From the NCBI RefSeq assembly GCF_018388445.1, contig NZ_CP074405.1, positions 3,906,001 to 3,970,000 on the forward strand: 64,000 nucleotides of DNA, read 5' to 3'. Positions 42,327 through 53,157 of this stretch are shown here, one piece after another (the stretch's first letter is position 1; each line of letters opens with the position of its first letter). A model generated the notes under the pieces. It searched no databases and had not been told where the DNA came from. It was given only the letters and a program-made list of their open reading frames with translations. A program made the position numbers and the translations under genes. The DNA comes from Cellulomonas wangleii (GTDB lineage: Bacteria; Actinomycetota; Actinomycetes; Actinomycetales; Cellulomonadaceae).

Positions 42327-43511
42327 TCAGACAGGTTCGTCCGTCAGCCGCGGCGAGGCCGGTGCGGGCGCGGTCGGCCGGCCCACGCTGAAGACCGCGA
42401 GCGCGACCTGCGTGCGGCGCAGGCCGAGGCGCCGGCGCAGGCCCGCCACGGCGTGCGGGGAGTCGACGACCTCCGAGTGCGGTGCCACGGCCAGGCCCGC
42501 GCGGTGCGCGTGCAGCCACGTGCGCTGCAGCGCGCGCCCGGCCTCGACGACGTCGGCGGGCGGCAGACCGAGCCGTGCGTCGAGCTCCTCGGTGCCGCTG
42601 CGCACGCCGGGCGTGCGGGCCACCAGCACGAGGTGCTGCGGACCGGTCAGGGGCTCGTCGGGCGCCGGCGGCGCGGGCAGCGGGCGGGTGCGACCGACGG
42701 CCTCGACCGCGCGGCCGGCGATGCCCGCCGCGGTGAGCGCGGCGTCGTGCAGCGCCGGGCGGCGCGTCAGCGGCGCGGCGAGCCGCGCCAGGGGTGACGG
42801 CAGCAGCAGCATGCGGTCCGTCATGCCGTCGCGGGCGTAGCGCGGGTGGGCGGGGCTCAGGCGCAGCCAGCGCACGAGCTCGGCCGCGACCGCACGCCGC
42901 GAGGCCGTCCACGCTCCGCCGAGCCGCACCAGGTGCCGCATCGCCGCGTCGTCCACCTGGAGCAGCGCGAGCCCCGCGGGCAGCGGGGGGACGTCGGTGC
43001 GCAGGTCGGGGGCCGGGTCCAGGTGACCGCGGTGCGTGCGCCGGCCGCGGACGTCGGCCGGGGTGAAGGGCGTCGGGTACGGCGCCGCCTGCGGGTGCAG
43101 CACCAGGACGGGCGCCCCCGGGTCGGCCGGGCCGCGCACGGGCAGGTCCGCGAGGCGGTCGAGCCGGTCGGTCGGCTCCACGTGCACCCCCCGGCCGTCG
43201 GCGGCCGCCGCGATCGCGAACGACTCGACCCACGCGCCGAGCGAGAGCAGCAGGTCGCGGAACGACGGGTCGCCCGCGGCCAGCACCCGGTCGGGGACCA
43301 CCGCGACCTCGACGGTGCCGGCCACGACGCGCGGCGACCACGGCTGCGTGTTGTGCGCGGACGGCGCACGTCCGGCGACGCGCACCCAGCGGTGCAGGTC
43401 GTCGTCCGTGACCGGCGGCGCGGGGGTGGCGCCGGCGGGGGTCGTGCCGTCGGGGGTGGCGCCGGCGGGGGTGGCGCCGGCGGGGGTGCCGGCGCGCGAG
43501 GTCGAGGTCAT
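42327..43511 (-). CDS. Acg-family FMN nitroreductase-like protein
   Basis: A 394-residue protein of the Acg (Rv2032-like) nitroreductase family, a fused two-lobed fold that tends to bind FMN without normal nitroreduction. The key phrase is VAGRAPSAHNTQPWSPRV near residue 48, followed by LLLSLGAWVESFAIAAAADG and the late VAPHSEVVDSPHAVAGLRRRLGL. The N-terminus carries a low-complexity stretch AGATPAGATPDGTTPAGATP encoded by short tandem repeats. Its ATG overlaps the stop of the GNAT gene by four bases. It is the last gene of a four-gene overlapping operon. The substrate is unknown. Confidence 0.8.
   Translation of the reverse strand: MTSTSRAGTPAGATPAGATPDGTTPAGATPAPPVTDDDLHRWVRVAGRAPSAHNTQPWSPRVVAGTVEVAVVPDRVLAAGDPSFRDLLLSLGAWVESFAIAAAADGRGVHVEPTDRLDRLADLPVRGPADPGAPVLVLHPQAAPYPTPFTPADVRGRRTHRGHLDPAPDLRTDVPPLPAGLALLQVDDAAMRHLVRLGGAWTASRRAVAAELVRWLRLSPAHPRYARDGMTDRMLLLPSPLARLAAPLTRRPALHDAALTAAGIAGRAVEAVGRTRPLPAPPAPDEPLTGPQHLVLVARTPGVRSGTEELDARLGLPPADVVEAGRALQRTWLHAHRAGLAVAPHSEVVDSPHAVAGLRRRLGLRRTQVALAVFSVGRPTAPAPASPRLTDEPV
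43421..43493 (-). repeat. 15-bp tandem repeats in Acg gene start
   Basis: About four copies of a 15-base unit, GGGGGTGGCGCCGGC with variants, encode the P-A-G-A-T repeat at the N-terminus of the nitroreductase. The number of units is probably variable between strains. Confidence 0.75.
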
Positions 43512-44656
43512 CGGGTCTCCTTCGGCGCCGGACCGGCGGTCGTCGTGCCGGTGGCGACCGGCCTGCGGTAGAACGTCACGCCGTGCAGCGGCCGGCCGCC
43601 GAACCGCTGGAACTGGCGGGCCGAGGCGGGGTTGTCGCGGCCGACGAACGTCGAGCGCAGGCGCCCGTACCCGCCCCGCGCGAGGTGCGCCTGCAGCGTG
43701 CGGGACAGCAGCGTCAGCACCCCCTGGCCCTGACGGTCGGGCTCGGTGCCCTGGATGACCAGGACCGCGTCGCGCCGGTACCGGTGCCGGGTCGCCAGCA
43801 GCCGCAGCTGCTGCAGCGGGCCCAGCCGCCCGCCCACGCGCTGCAGGAACGCCGTGATGTCGGGCACCACCAGCACGAACGCGACCAGCTCACCCGTCGT
43901 GGCATCACGGGCCAGCAGCAGCAGGTCCTCGTCGACCAGGTGGCCCAGCCCGTCGGTCGCGAACGCCATCTCCGCGTCCGTGATGGGCGTGTAGTACGGC
44001 AGCGCTGCGAAGGACCGGTTGAGCACCGCGAGAACCTCGGGCACCAGCCGTCCCACCTGCGAGCGCCGGCCGCGCTCGAGGCGCAGCCCGGCCGCCACCC
44101 ACTCCGCCTCCGACGGCATCCCGTCGCGCGCCGCCGCGGCCACGTCGACCGCCCACGTGTCCGCCTCGCCCCAGCGCTCGAAACCCAGCGCCTCGTACGT
44201 CGCCGGCACGTGCGCGGGGTTCCACGGGGAGTCCACGAACCCGCGGGCAGCGAACCCCGAGGTGATGACCCCGCCCGACTGGTTGGGCAGCAGCGAGACG
44301 GGCCCGAAGAGCTGGGTGCGGCCGGTCGCACGGTCCTCGAGCGCGCGCACGAGCGCGGCCGCCGCGGGCGCGTCGGCGAACTCGGTGGCGCCGAACAGCA
44401 GCGACGGCGCGCCCAGGCGGGCGTCGAGGCGCGCGTCGGTGTGGACGGTCGTGCGTCCGACCGCCCGTCCTGCGCCGTCGCGCACCAGCAGCAGCTCGAC
44501 CGGCTCGGGGTGCGGGGACGTGCCGCGCCACCACGCCCGCACCGTCGAGGCGAGCAGCGGCACCGCCAGCTCGCGCGGGTGCAACCGCAGCGGCAGGTCG
44601 ACGAAGTCGCGCAGGTCGGCGCGCGAGGTGACCGGCTCCACGCGCAGGCCGCTCAC
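43508..44656 (-). CDS. long GNAT protein, YghO-like
   Basis: A 382-residue protein. Residues 1-180 form an N-terminal lobe (PLRLHPRELAVPLL, then GATEFADAPAAAALVRALEDRA and SLLPNQSGGVITSGF), and the C-terminal lobe carries the acetyl-CoA motif EPDRQGQGVLTLLSRTLQAHL near 325 and NPASARQFQRFGG. The two-lobed layout is that of YghO-like GNATs. GTG at 44656 overlaps the stop of the upstream gene by four bases, so it is co-translated. It may acylate an intermediate made by the ligase upstream. Confidence 0.78.
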   Translation of the reverse strand: MSGLRVEPVTSRADLRDFVDLPLRLHPRELAVPLLASTVRAWWRGTSPHPEPVELLLVRDGAGRAVGRTTVHTDARLDARLGAPSLLFGATEFADAPAAAALVRALEDRATGRTQLFGPVSLLPNQSGGVITSGFAARGFVDSPWNPAHVPATYEALGFERWGEADTWAVDVAAAARDGMPSEAEWVAAGLRLERGRRSQVGRLVPEVLAVLNRSFAALPYYTPITDAEMAFATDGLGHLVDEDLLLLARDATTGELVAFVLVVPDITAFLQRVGGRLGPLQQLRLLATRHRYRRDAVLVIQGTEPDRQGQGVLTLLSRTLQAHLARGGYGRLRSTFVGRDNPASARQFQRFGGRPLHGVTFYRRPVATGTTTAGPAPKETR

Positions 44657-45465
44657 GCGGCACCCCCGGAGGCGTCGGCGGCGACGTGCACGCGGATGTA
44701 CCCGCCGGTGCCGTGCCGGCGGTCCCGGGTGATCCACGTCATGAGCCGCCGGTGCGCGGGCAGCCGGGCGAACAGCAGGAGCGCGTCGCGGTCGGTGAAG
44801 AACGCGATCGTCCCCAGCGTGAACGGCGGCTCCCAGTAGACCCGGTGCCACACGTGCCCGCGCATGCGGCGCATCGCCGCGACCATGGGGTACCACTCGC
44901 GCGACAGCACCGCCCACGAGTGCGGACCGCGGTAGCGGGTGGCGCCGAGGAACATCGCCCCGCCGCGCGCCGGGGTGCAGGCCGCCCGGGCGTCCCCGTC
45001 CCCCCGGTGCTCGCCCCGTCGGTCCGGGGGGTCGTCGGCGGTGCGCGCGGCCCGTCGCGGCGGCGCCGGTGCCACGGCCGGCGGGGTGCGCCCGCGCGAC
45101 GCCTCGCTGCTCAGCGCCGTGAACCGCTCGATGTGCGCCATGGTGTCGCCCTCGGCCCGCCACACGCCGTTGGTGTAGCCCTCGGGCTCGGCGCGGAACA
45201 CGCGCGCGCGGTCCTGCACCGGGTCCGCTCCGGCCGCGAACGCGTCGGCGTGCGCGGGCGTGGCGAAGCAGACGACGAGCCCGCGCACGCGCCGGCCGTC
45301 GGCGTCGCGCGCCCGCACGCCGGCGGTCCACACGTGACCGGCCGCCGAGCGGGCCGCGCGTCGTGCACGACCGACCCAGCGCAGGTCCCCGCCGGGGCGC
45401 TCGACGACGGCCAGCGCCTGCGCGCGGGCCTGCACCGGCGCCCGGGAGAAGTCGCGCGAGCGCAT
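44653..45465 (-). CDS. unknown protein with ferredoxin-fold (ABM-like) halves
   Basis: A 270-residue protein. The first half (LRWVGRARRAARSAAG, VVCFATPAHADAFAAGADP) and the second half (GATRYRGPHSWAVLSREWYPMVAAMRRM, then GTIAFFTDRDALLLFARLPAHRRLMTWI) each look like alpha-beta units of ABM/Dabb-type dimers, as in small monooxygenases; a disordered Arg/Pro insert lies between them. The ATG overlaps the ligase stop by one base (TGATG). Nothing certain can be said of the reaction. The conserved-looking Trp/His segment HVWHRVYWEPPF stands out. Confidence 0.55.
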   Translation of the reverse strand: MRSRDFSRAPVQARAQALAVVERPGGDLRWVGRARRAARSAAGHVWTAGVRARDADGRRVRGLVVCFATPAHADAFAAGADPVQDRARVFRAEPEGYTNGVWRAEGDTMAHIERFTALSSEASRGRTPPAVAPAPPRRAARTADDPPDRRGEHRGDGDARAACTPARGGAMFLGATRYRGPHSWAVLSREWYPMVAAMRRMRGHVWHRVYWEPPFTLGTIAFFTDRDALLLFARLPAHRRLMTWITRDRRHGTGGYIRVHVAADASGGAA

Positions 45466-47096
45466 CAGGCGCGGGCCGGGGGTGTCGGGTGCGCCGCCGT
45501 CGGGTGCGCCGTCGTGGCGTCCCGGTCGCCCGCGTCGACCAGGTAGACGTTCTTGATCTTCGTCTGCCCGCCGACGAACGGGCCGGTGCCGTGGTCGTGC
45601 ACGTGGACGCGCAGGTCGGCGGCCGTCGGGTCCTCCTCGAGGGACTGCGCCACGTCCCGGGACACCGAGGCGAGGTGGTCGAGGACCCCCGCGGCCGCCC
45701 GTGTCGCGAGGTCCGCACGGGCCGCGTCGTCCAGGTCGGCGTCCGCCCGCAGCTGCAGGTGGATCGCGGGGCGCTGCTCGTGCTCCCCGACGTCGACCAG
45801 CGCGAGCTTGAACGACTCGATCGCGGCGGCGTGCGGGTTGTGGAGGTACAGGCCGTTCTCGACGTCCAGCGGGTAGAGGTGGGCGCCCATGTAGGACACC
45901 GTCGAGTCCTTGCGCCCGTAGAGCAGCAGGAACGGCAGCCGCATCCGCTGGATCGCGTGGGCGCGCTCGAACCCGAACGCCAGGCGGTCACGCGCCGGCT
46001 CGGGCAGCTCCGCGATGGCGGCCTTGAGCCGGTCGAAGGTGACGATCCGCGCCTCGTCGCCGATGTCGTACCGCAGCTTGGGGCTCATGATGTCGGCCGA
46101 GTTCAGCGTGACGAGCAGCCGGCCGTCCGGGGTGGTCTCCATGTACGTCTCGAGCGGGTTGTACTGGAAGACCATGGGCGTGCGGGTCTCGTCCGGGCCC
46201 AGCACGGCGTCGCGCAGCGGCCCGCCCGCGGCCAGCGTGCGACGCACCCACACCGCCAGGTCGCTCTCCCCCGCCATGCCGATGGTCAGGTCGGACGCGC
46301 CGTACCCGGAGTACACGCGGCCGAAGCGGTCCTCGAGGTAGTCGCGCAGCCCCTCGGTGAGCGCCTCCCCGCCGACGAACCCGTTGAGGTCGTACGCGTC
46401 CCAGTCGAACCCGTCGGCGTCCAGCCGGTCGCGCAGGTGCTTGAGGAACGGCGGGTACGCGCAGACCAGGTACGTGTACCCGGGGCCGAAGTGCCGCAGG
46501 GTGTCGACGATCTTGTCGATGTCGGGGCCGGTGTTCTTCACCATCGCGATGCGCGACATCGCGATGCCCGTGTTGGTGCCCGTGGCCCAGGCGCCCATCG
46601 AGAACGCGTTGATCGCGAACAGCCGGCGTGTGCCGAACAGCGACGTCACGTACCCCGCGACGTTCTTGTGCACGGTCGCCAGCTCGCGGCGTGACCGCAT
46701 CCAGTTGTACGGCGTGCCCGACGACCCGCTGGACTCGTCGACCACCGTGCCGACGGTCTCGATCAGGCCGTCCCAGCACCGCAGGTCCTCGGGGTACCGG
46801 TCGACGTACCCGTGCTTGGACGTCGGACGGTAGGCGGTCAGGTCCCACCACCGGAACCGGAACCCGCCCTCCTCGACGTGGTGCCGGTACGCCGGGACGT
46901 CCAGGTACGCGTGCTGGCAGATCATCCACGCGTTGAGCCGCGCGAACCGCTCCATGGCCGGGTGGTAGTTGCGGGCGGTGAACCGCCACAGCGCGGGGTG
47001 CAGCCGGTACAGGCGGTACGCGGCGGTCACGAACCAGGTGGCCAGCCGCAGGGCGGCCTGCCGCACGGCGCTCGTCAGCGGGGCCGGGGAGGTCAC
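45465..47096 (-). CDS. AMP-forming acyl ligase, PaaK/F390-synthetase-like
   Basis: A 543-residue member of the adenylate-forming family close to phenylacetate-CoA ligase and coenzyme F390 synthetase. The nucleotide loop is VDESSGSSGTPYNW near residue 125; later motifs are YSGYGASDLTIGM, YDIGDEARI and GRKDSTVSYMGAHLYP. No carrier-protein domain is attached. The GTG at 47096 has AGGG 8 bases upstream; the GTG at 47105 is an alternative. It heads a four-gene operon with every junction overlapping (unknown protein, GNAT, Acg nitroreductase). It probably activates a carboxylic acid as adenylate or CoA ester; the acid is unknown. Confidence 0.8.
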   Translation of the reverse strand: MTSPAPLTSAVRQAALRLATWFVTAAYRLYRLHPALWRFTARNYHPAMERFARLNAWMICQHAYLDVPAYRHHVEEGGFRFRWWDLTAYRPTSKHGYVDRYPEDLRCWDGLIETVGTVVDESSGSSGTPYNWMRSRRELATVHKNVAGYVTSLFGTRRLFAINAFSMGAWATGTNTGIAMSRIAMVKNTGPDIDKIVDTLRHFGPGYTYLVCAYPPFLKHLRDRLDADGFDWDAYDLNGFVGGEALTEGLRDYLEDRFGRVYSGYGASDLTIGMAGESDLAVWVRRTLAAGGPLRDAVLGPDETRTPMVFQYNPLETYMETTPDGRLLVTLNSADIMSPKLRYDIGDEARIVTFDRLKAAIAELPEPARDRLAFGFERAHAIQRMRLPFLLLYGRKDSTVSYMGAHLYPLDVENGLYLHNPHAAAIESFKLALVDVGEHEQRPAIHLQLRADADLDDAARADLATRAAAGVLDHLASVSRDVAQSLEEDPTAADLRVHVHDHGTGPFVGGQTKIKNVYLVDAGDRDATTAHPTAAHPTPPARA

Positions 47097-47208
47097 GCCG
47101 GGCACCCTACAAGCCGGGTCGGACGCCGGGGAGTGCGCGTCGTCGCAGGTCGCGCGCGTGGCGGGTGAAGTTCACCGGGCCCTGCGCGGTCCGGCCGCAC
47201 CCGGGCGG

Positions 47209-48051
47209 TCAGCCGCCGAACGGCAGCACGGGGCGCCCGGGCACGTCGACCCGGACCCGGAACAGCGCACCGGCCGCCGGCTCCGGGTCGTCCAGGTTCT
47301 CCCGCGACGTCGTCACGTACAGGTCGCGCAGGTCGGGTCCGCCCAGGGTGCACGCCGTGACCAGCCGCACCGGCAGCTCCACCTCGGCGAGCGTGCGCCC
47401 GTCCGGGGAGACGCAGCGCACACGACCGTCCCCGTTGAGCGCGACCCACACGTTGCCCGCGGAGTCGACGACCAGCCCGTCGGGGCTCTCGTCGGTCCCG
47501 GTGACGAACGGGCGGCGGTTCGTCAGGCGCCCGTCGACGACGTCGAACACGTCGGTCCGGCCCGTCGCGGTGTCGTCGTAGTAGGCCAGGGTGCCGTCGG
47601 GCGAGAAGTCGATCCCGTTGGAGATCGTCACGTCGTCCAGCACGACCTCCACCTGCCCGTCCGGCGTGATCCGGTAGAGCGTCGCGCCGCCGGGCCGCGC
47701 GTCGTACGCCATCGACCCCGCGTACAGCACGCCCCACGGGTCGCAGCCGGCCTCGTTCATCCGCACGCCGGTGTCCGACCACAGCTCCGGCTGCGGCACC
47801 GGCAGACCGTCGGGTGCGTCCGCCAGGGCGATGCCGCGCTCCAGCCCCACCACGTACCCGCCGCGGCTGCGCGGCCGCACGAACGCGGCGACGTCGCCCA
47901 CGTGCAGACGATCCACGGACCCGTCGTCCCGCAGGGTCAGCAGGTCGCCCGCCAGCATGTCCACCCAGCGCAGCCCGCCCCAGGTGGGCGACCAGCACGG
48001 CCCCTCCCCGTGGTAGGCGACGGCGTCGGTGACCTGCTCTGCTCGCAGCAA
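47209..48051 (-). CDS. SMP-30/gluconolaconase-like sugar lactonase
   Basis: A 280-residue six-bladed propeller of the SMP-30 family. Metal ligands appear in GEGPCWSPTWGGLRWVDM (Glu), ISNGIDFSPDG (Asn) and ESPDGLVVDSAGNVWVAL (Asp), and NEAGCDPWGVLYAG is the typical substrate-side loop. These enzymes hydrolyse gluconolactone, xylonolactone and similar sugar lactones in the cytosol. The start is TTG at 48051, preceded by GAGGAGCACCG; upstream frames have no ribosome site. It is divergent from a lipoprotein xylanase, which suggests pentose metabolism, for example a xylonolactonase. Confidence 0.85.
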   Translation of the reverse strand: MLRAEQVTDAVAYHGEGPCWSPTWGGLRWVDMLAGDLLTLRDDGSVDRLHVGDVAAFVRPRSRGGYVVGLERGIALADAPDGLPVPQPELWSDTGVRMNEAGCDPWGVLYAGSMAYDARPGGATLYRITPDGQVEVVLDDVTISNGIDFSPDGTLAYYDDTATGRTDVFDVVDGRLTNRRPFVTGTDESPDGLVVDSAGNVWVALNGDGRVRCVSPDGRTLAEVELPVRLVTACTLGGPDLRDLYVTTSRENLDDPEPAAGALFRVRVDVPGRPVLPFGG

Positions 48052-48077
48052 CGGTGCTCCTCGGGACGGGGACGGCG

Positions 48078-48115
48078 GTGCGTCCGAGCCTCGCGCGCCC
48101 GCGAGCAGGACGCAC
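48078..48115. promoter_or_regulatory. 8-bp inverted repeat between lactonase and xylanase genes
   Basis: GTGCGTCC (48078-48085) and GGACGCAC (48108-48115) are exact complements within the 98-base divergent gap; CTCGC/GCGAG lies inside. It may be a shared operator, or simply a hairpin; it has no AARCGTT core. Confidence 0.4.
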
Positions 48116-48149
48116 GTCGGCACGCGGGCAGCCCGTACGATCCCGCTCC

Positions 48150-49295
48150 ATGAGAGCAACGAGGCTCGTCCTGCCCGGGGCCGCGCTCGGCGCCGTCGCC
48201 GCGCTCGCCCTCGGCGGCTGCACGGCCACCGCCGACCCGGGCCCCACGCCGTCGCCCAGCTCCACCACGCCGGAGGCCGCCGCGCCGGACGTCGCGCTGC
48301 GCGACCTGCCCCGCGACGGCCTGGCGATCGGTGTGGCCGTCGCCGGCGGCGGCCACCTCGCCGCGTCGGGCTACCCCGACCCGTTCGGCAGCGACGACGC
48401 CTACCGCGCGGTGATCGCCGAGCAGTTCTCGTCCCTGACGCACGAGAACCAGCTCAAGTGGGAGTTCCTGCGCCCCACGCGCGACGAGTTCCGGTTCGAG
48501 GGCGCCGACGCGGTGATCGACTTCGCCGAGGAGAACGGGCAGCAGGTGCGCGGCCACACCCTGCTGTGGCACTCGCAGAACCCGCGCTGGCTGACCACCG
48601 GCACGTTCACGGACGACGAGCTGCGCGCCCTCCTGCAGGAGCACATCACCACGGTCGTCGGCCGGTACGCGGGCCGGATCGTGCACTGGGACGTCGCCAA
48701 CGAGATCTTCGACGACGACGGCGTGCTGCGCACCGAGCAGAACCCGTTCCTCGCGCGGTTCGGCACCGCGATCGTCGCGGACGCGCTGCGCTGGGCGCAC
48801 GAGGCCGACCCCGACGCCGTGCTGTACCTCAACGACTTCAACGTCGAGGCGGTCGGACCCAAGTCCGACGCGTACCTCGCGCTCGCGCAGGAGCTGCTGG
48901 CGGCCGGTGCCCCGCTGCACGGGTTCGGCGTGCAGGGGCACCTGTCCACGCAGTACCCGTTCCCCGACGACCTCGAGACGAACCTGCGCCGGTTCACCGA
49001 CCTCGGTCTGGAGGTCGCGATCACCGAGCTCGACGTCCGCGTCCCCGTGGACGCGGACGGTCGCGCCGAGCCGGACGACGTCGCCACGCAGGTCGACTAC
49101 TACGGGCGTGCGGTCGCCGCGTGCGTCGCCGTCGAGCGCTGCACGTCCCTGACGCTGTGGGGCGTCACGGACCGCTACTCGTGGGTCCCCAGCTGGTCGC
49201 CGGGCGAGGGTGCCGCCACCGTCCTGGACGAGGACCTCGCGGTGAAGCCCGCGTTCGAGGCGGTGGCCGACGCGCTGCGGGCCTCGACGCCCTGA
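48150..49295 (+). CDS. lipoprotein endo-1,4-beta-xylanase, GH10
   Basis: A 381-residue GH10 enzyme. The signal peptide ends in the lipobox ALGGC (Cys near residue 25) and is followed by a short Pro/Ser/Thr linker, so the enzyme is tethered to the outside of the membrane. GH10 motifs: SSLTHENQLKWEFL, VRGHTLLWHSQNPRWL, acid/base Glu in HWDVANEIFDDD near 185, and nucleophile Glu in VAITELDVRV near 292. No binding module is present. A membrane-anchored xylanase next to a lactonase fits trimming of oligosaccharides at the cell surface before uptake. Confidence 0.92.
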   Translation: MRATRLVLPGAALGAVAALALGGCTATADPGPTPSPSSTTPEAAAPDVALRDLPRDGLAIGVAVAGGGHLAASGYPDPFGSDDAYRAVIAEQFSSLTHENQLKWEFLRPTRDEFRFEGADAVIDFAEENGQQVRGHTLLWHSQNPRWLTTGTFTDDELRALLQEHITTVVGRYAGRIVHWDVANEIFDDDGVLRTEQNPFLARFGTAIVADALRWAHEADPDAVLYLNDFNVEAVGPKSDAYLALAQELLAAGAPLHGFGVQGHLSTQYPFPDDLETNLRRFTDLGLEVAITELDVRVPVDADGRAEPDDVATQVDYYGRAVAACVAVERCTSLTLWGVTDRYSWVPSWSPGEGAATVLDEDLAVKPAFEAVADALRASTP

Positions 49296-49297
49296 CC

Positions 49298-49372
49298 GGG
49301 GACGCCGGGGTCGGGGGCGACGGGATCGGGGACGCCGGGGTCGGGGACGCCGGGGTCGGGGACGCCGGGGTC
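49298..49372 (+). repeat. 15-bp minisatellite after xylanase gene
   Basis: Five tandem units of GGGGACGCCGGGGTC (49298-49372), one of them degenerate, start two bases after the xylanase stop. The purine-rich GC strand could form unusual structures. No gene uses it in a convincing frame. Confidence 0.85.
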
Positions 49373-49425
49373 GGGGGCGCGGTCCGGGACGACGCGGCCG
49401 AGGGCGACCACAGCGGCTGAGCCCG

Positions 49426-51638
<2,213 letters not shown>

Positions 51639-51670
51639 GCTGAACCCCGGCCGGTGGCCGGGACATGACG

Positions 51671-51700
51671 GCGGCGCCGCACCTTCGGGTGCGGCGCCGC
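51671..51700 (+). terminator. hairpin terminator with TTCG loop
   Basis: GCGGCGCCGCACC (51671-51683) pairs perfectly with GGTGCGGCGCCGC (51688-51700) around a TTCG tetraloop, 33 bases after the xylanase stop. It is a very stable rho-independent-type hairpin without T run. Confidence 0.85.
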
Positions 51701-51772
51701 TGTCGCGCGTGCGGCCGTGTCGCGTTGTCGAAGGGCCTTGGCAGAGATGCCCGACGGCGCGACAGTGGTGAG

Positions 51773-53098
51773 ATGTCCGTCGCGCCGCTTCCCGCCCGGT
51801 TCACCGGAGAGGTGCTCGTCCCCGGTTCTGCCGGGTACGACGCCGCGCGCACGGTGTGGAACGGTGCCGTCGACCGCCGGCCCGCGTACGTCGTACGGTG
51901 CGCCGACCCGGACGACGTCCGCACGGCCGTCCGCGTGGCGCGCGACCTCGGGCTGCCGCTGGGCGTGCGGGGCGGCGGCCACAGCGCCGCCGGCCACGCG
52001 GTGCCCGACGGCGGGCTGATGATCGACCTGGCGGGGATGCGGGGCGTCGTCGTGGACCCGGGGGCCCGCACCGCGCAGGTGCAGGGCGGGGCCCTCCTCG
52101 GGGCGCTGGACGCGGCGGCGCAGCCGTACGGCCTGGCGACGACCGCCGGCATCGTCTCCCACACGGGGATCGGCGGCCTGGCGCTGGGCGGGGGTGTCGG
52201 CTGGCTCGCCCGCATGCACGGCCTGACCTGCGACAACGCCCTGGGGTACGAGGTGGTGACCGCCGACGGCGACCTCGTTCGCGCCACCGCCGAGGAGCAC
52301 CCGGAGCTGTTCTGGGCGCTGCGCGGGGGCGGCGGCAACTTCGGCGTCGTCACACGCTTCGACCTGACGCTGCACGACGTCGGCACGCAGGCGCTCGCCG
52401 CGGAGGTCGACCTCGACCCGGCGGCAGCGCTCGACGCGCTGGGGACGTGGCTGGCGCTCGCGCAGGTCGCGCCCCGGTCCGTCACCCACACCGCCACGGT
52501 GCGCGCCGGTGGCCTGCTCACCCTCGGGTTCGTGCGGGTGGGCCCACCCGCCGACGCCGAGCCGTGGCTGGCCCGGCTCGACGGGCTCGGGCCCAGCTTG
52601 GCTCGGCGGGTGACGCCGTCGAGCTACGTGGACCTGCAACGGCGCTCCGACGTCCACACGTCGTTCGGCCGGCGCCGGTACATGAAGAGCCACTACGTGC
52701 GCGACCTGCCGGACGCCGGGCTCGAGGCGTTCCTGGCCCATGCCGAGGCGGAGGTGGGCGCGGCGGACCTCGTCGCCTACGGCGGTGCGATCGCGGAGAT
52801 CGACCCGGGCGCGACGGCCTTCGCGCACCGCGACGCGTGGTTCGAGTACGGCGCGGGCGCCCAGTGGCAGGACCCGGCCGACGACCAGCACCGCGTCGCG
52901 ACCTGCCGGCGGCTCGCCGCGACGATCGAGCCGTGGAGCGTCGGCGCGTACGTGAACGCGCTCGGCGCCGAGGGTGCCGGCGGCGTGCGACGGGCGTACG
53001 ACGCGGCGACGTTCGCGCGGCTGCAGGAGGTCAAGACGGCCTGGGACCCGCACAACGTCTTCCACCACAACCAGAACATCCCGCCCCTGGGCGCCTGA
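51773..53098 (+). CDS. FAD-linked oxidoreductase, berberine-bridge type
   Basis: A 441-residue flavoprotein related to the one at 7736-9130. The FAD_binding_4 part contains LGVRGGGHSAAGHAVPDGGLMIDLAGM (the His of GGGHS is the usual flavin attachment site) and GIGGLALGGGVGWLARMHGLTCDN. The Cys in the second stretch matches the second flavin-linking residue, so bicovalent FAD is likely. The end VFHHNQNIPP is the BBE tail. These enzymes oxidise sugars or phenolics with oxygen; an oligosaccharide oxidase would fit the polysaccharide context, but no signal peptide is seen. Confidence 0.87.
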   Translation: MSVAPLPARFTGEVLVPGSAGYDAARTVWNGAVDRRPAYVVRCADPDDVRTAVRVARDLGLPLGVRGGGHSAAGHAVPDGGLMIDLAGMRGVVVDPGARTAQVQGGALLGALDAAAQPYGLATTAGIVSHTGIGGLALGGGVGWLARMHGLTCDNALGYEVVTADGDLVRATAEEHPELFWALRGGGGNFGVVTRFDLTLHDVGTQALAAEVDLDPAAALDALGTWLALAQVAPRSVTHTATVRAGGLLTLGFVRVGPPADAEPWLARLDGLGPSLARRVTPSSYVDLQRRSDVHTSFGRRRYMKSHYVRDLPDAGLEAFLAHAEAEVGAADLVAYGGAIAEIDPGATAFAHRDAWFEYGAGAQWQDPADDQHRVATCRRLAATIEPWSVGAYVNALGAEGAGGVRRAYDAATFARLQEVKTAWDPHNVFHHNQNIPPLGA

Positions 53099-53157
53099 GC
53101 ACGAGCCGCCGGCCGGCGCCCGTCCGCCGCACGACGACGGCCTCGTACCATCGACGC

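Noticed and set aside
48029..49420. A longer xylanase product running into the G-D-A-G-V repeats
   Set aside because: The repeat frame differs from the GH10 frame, which stops at 49295 with a normal GH10 end.
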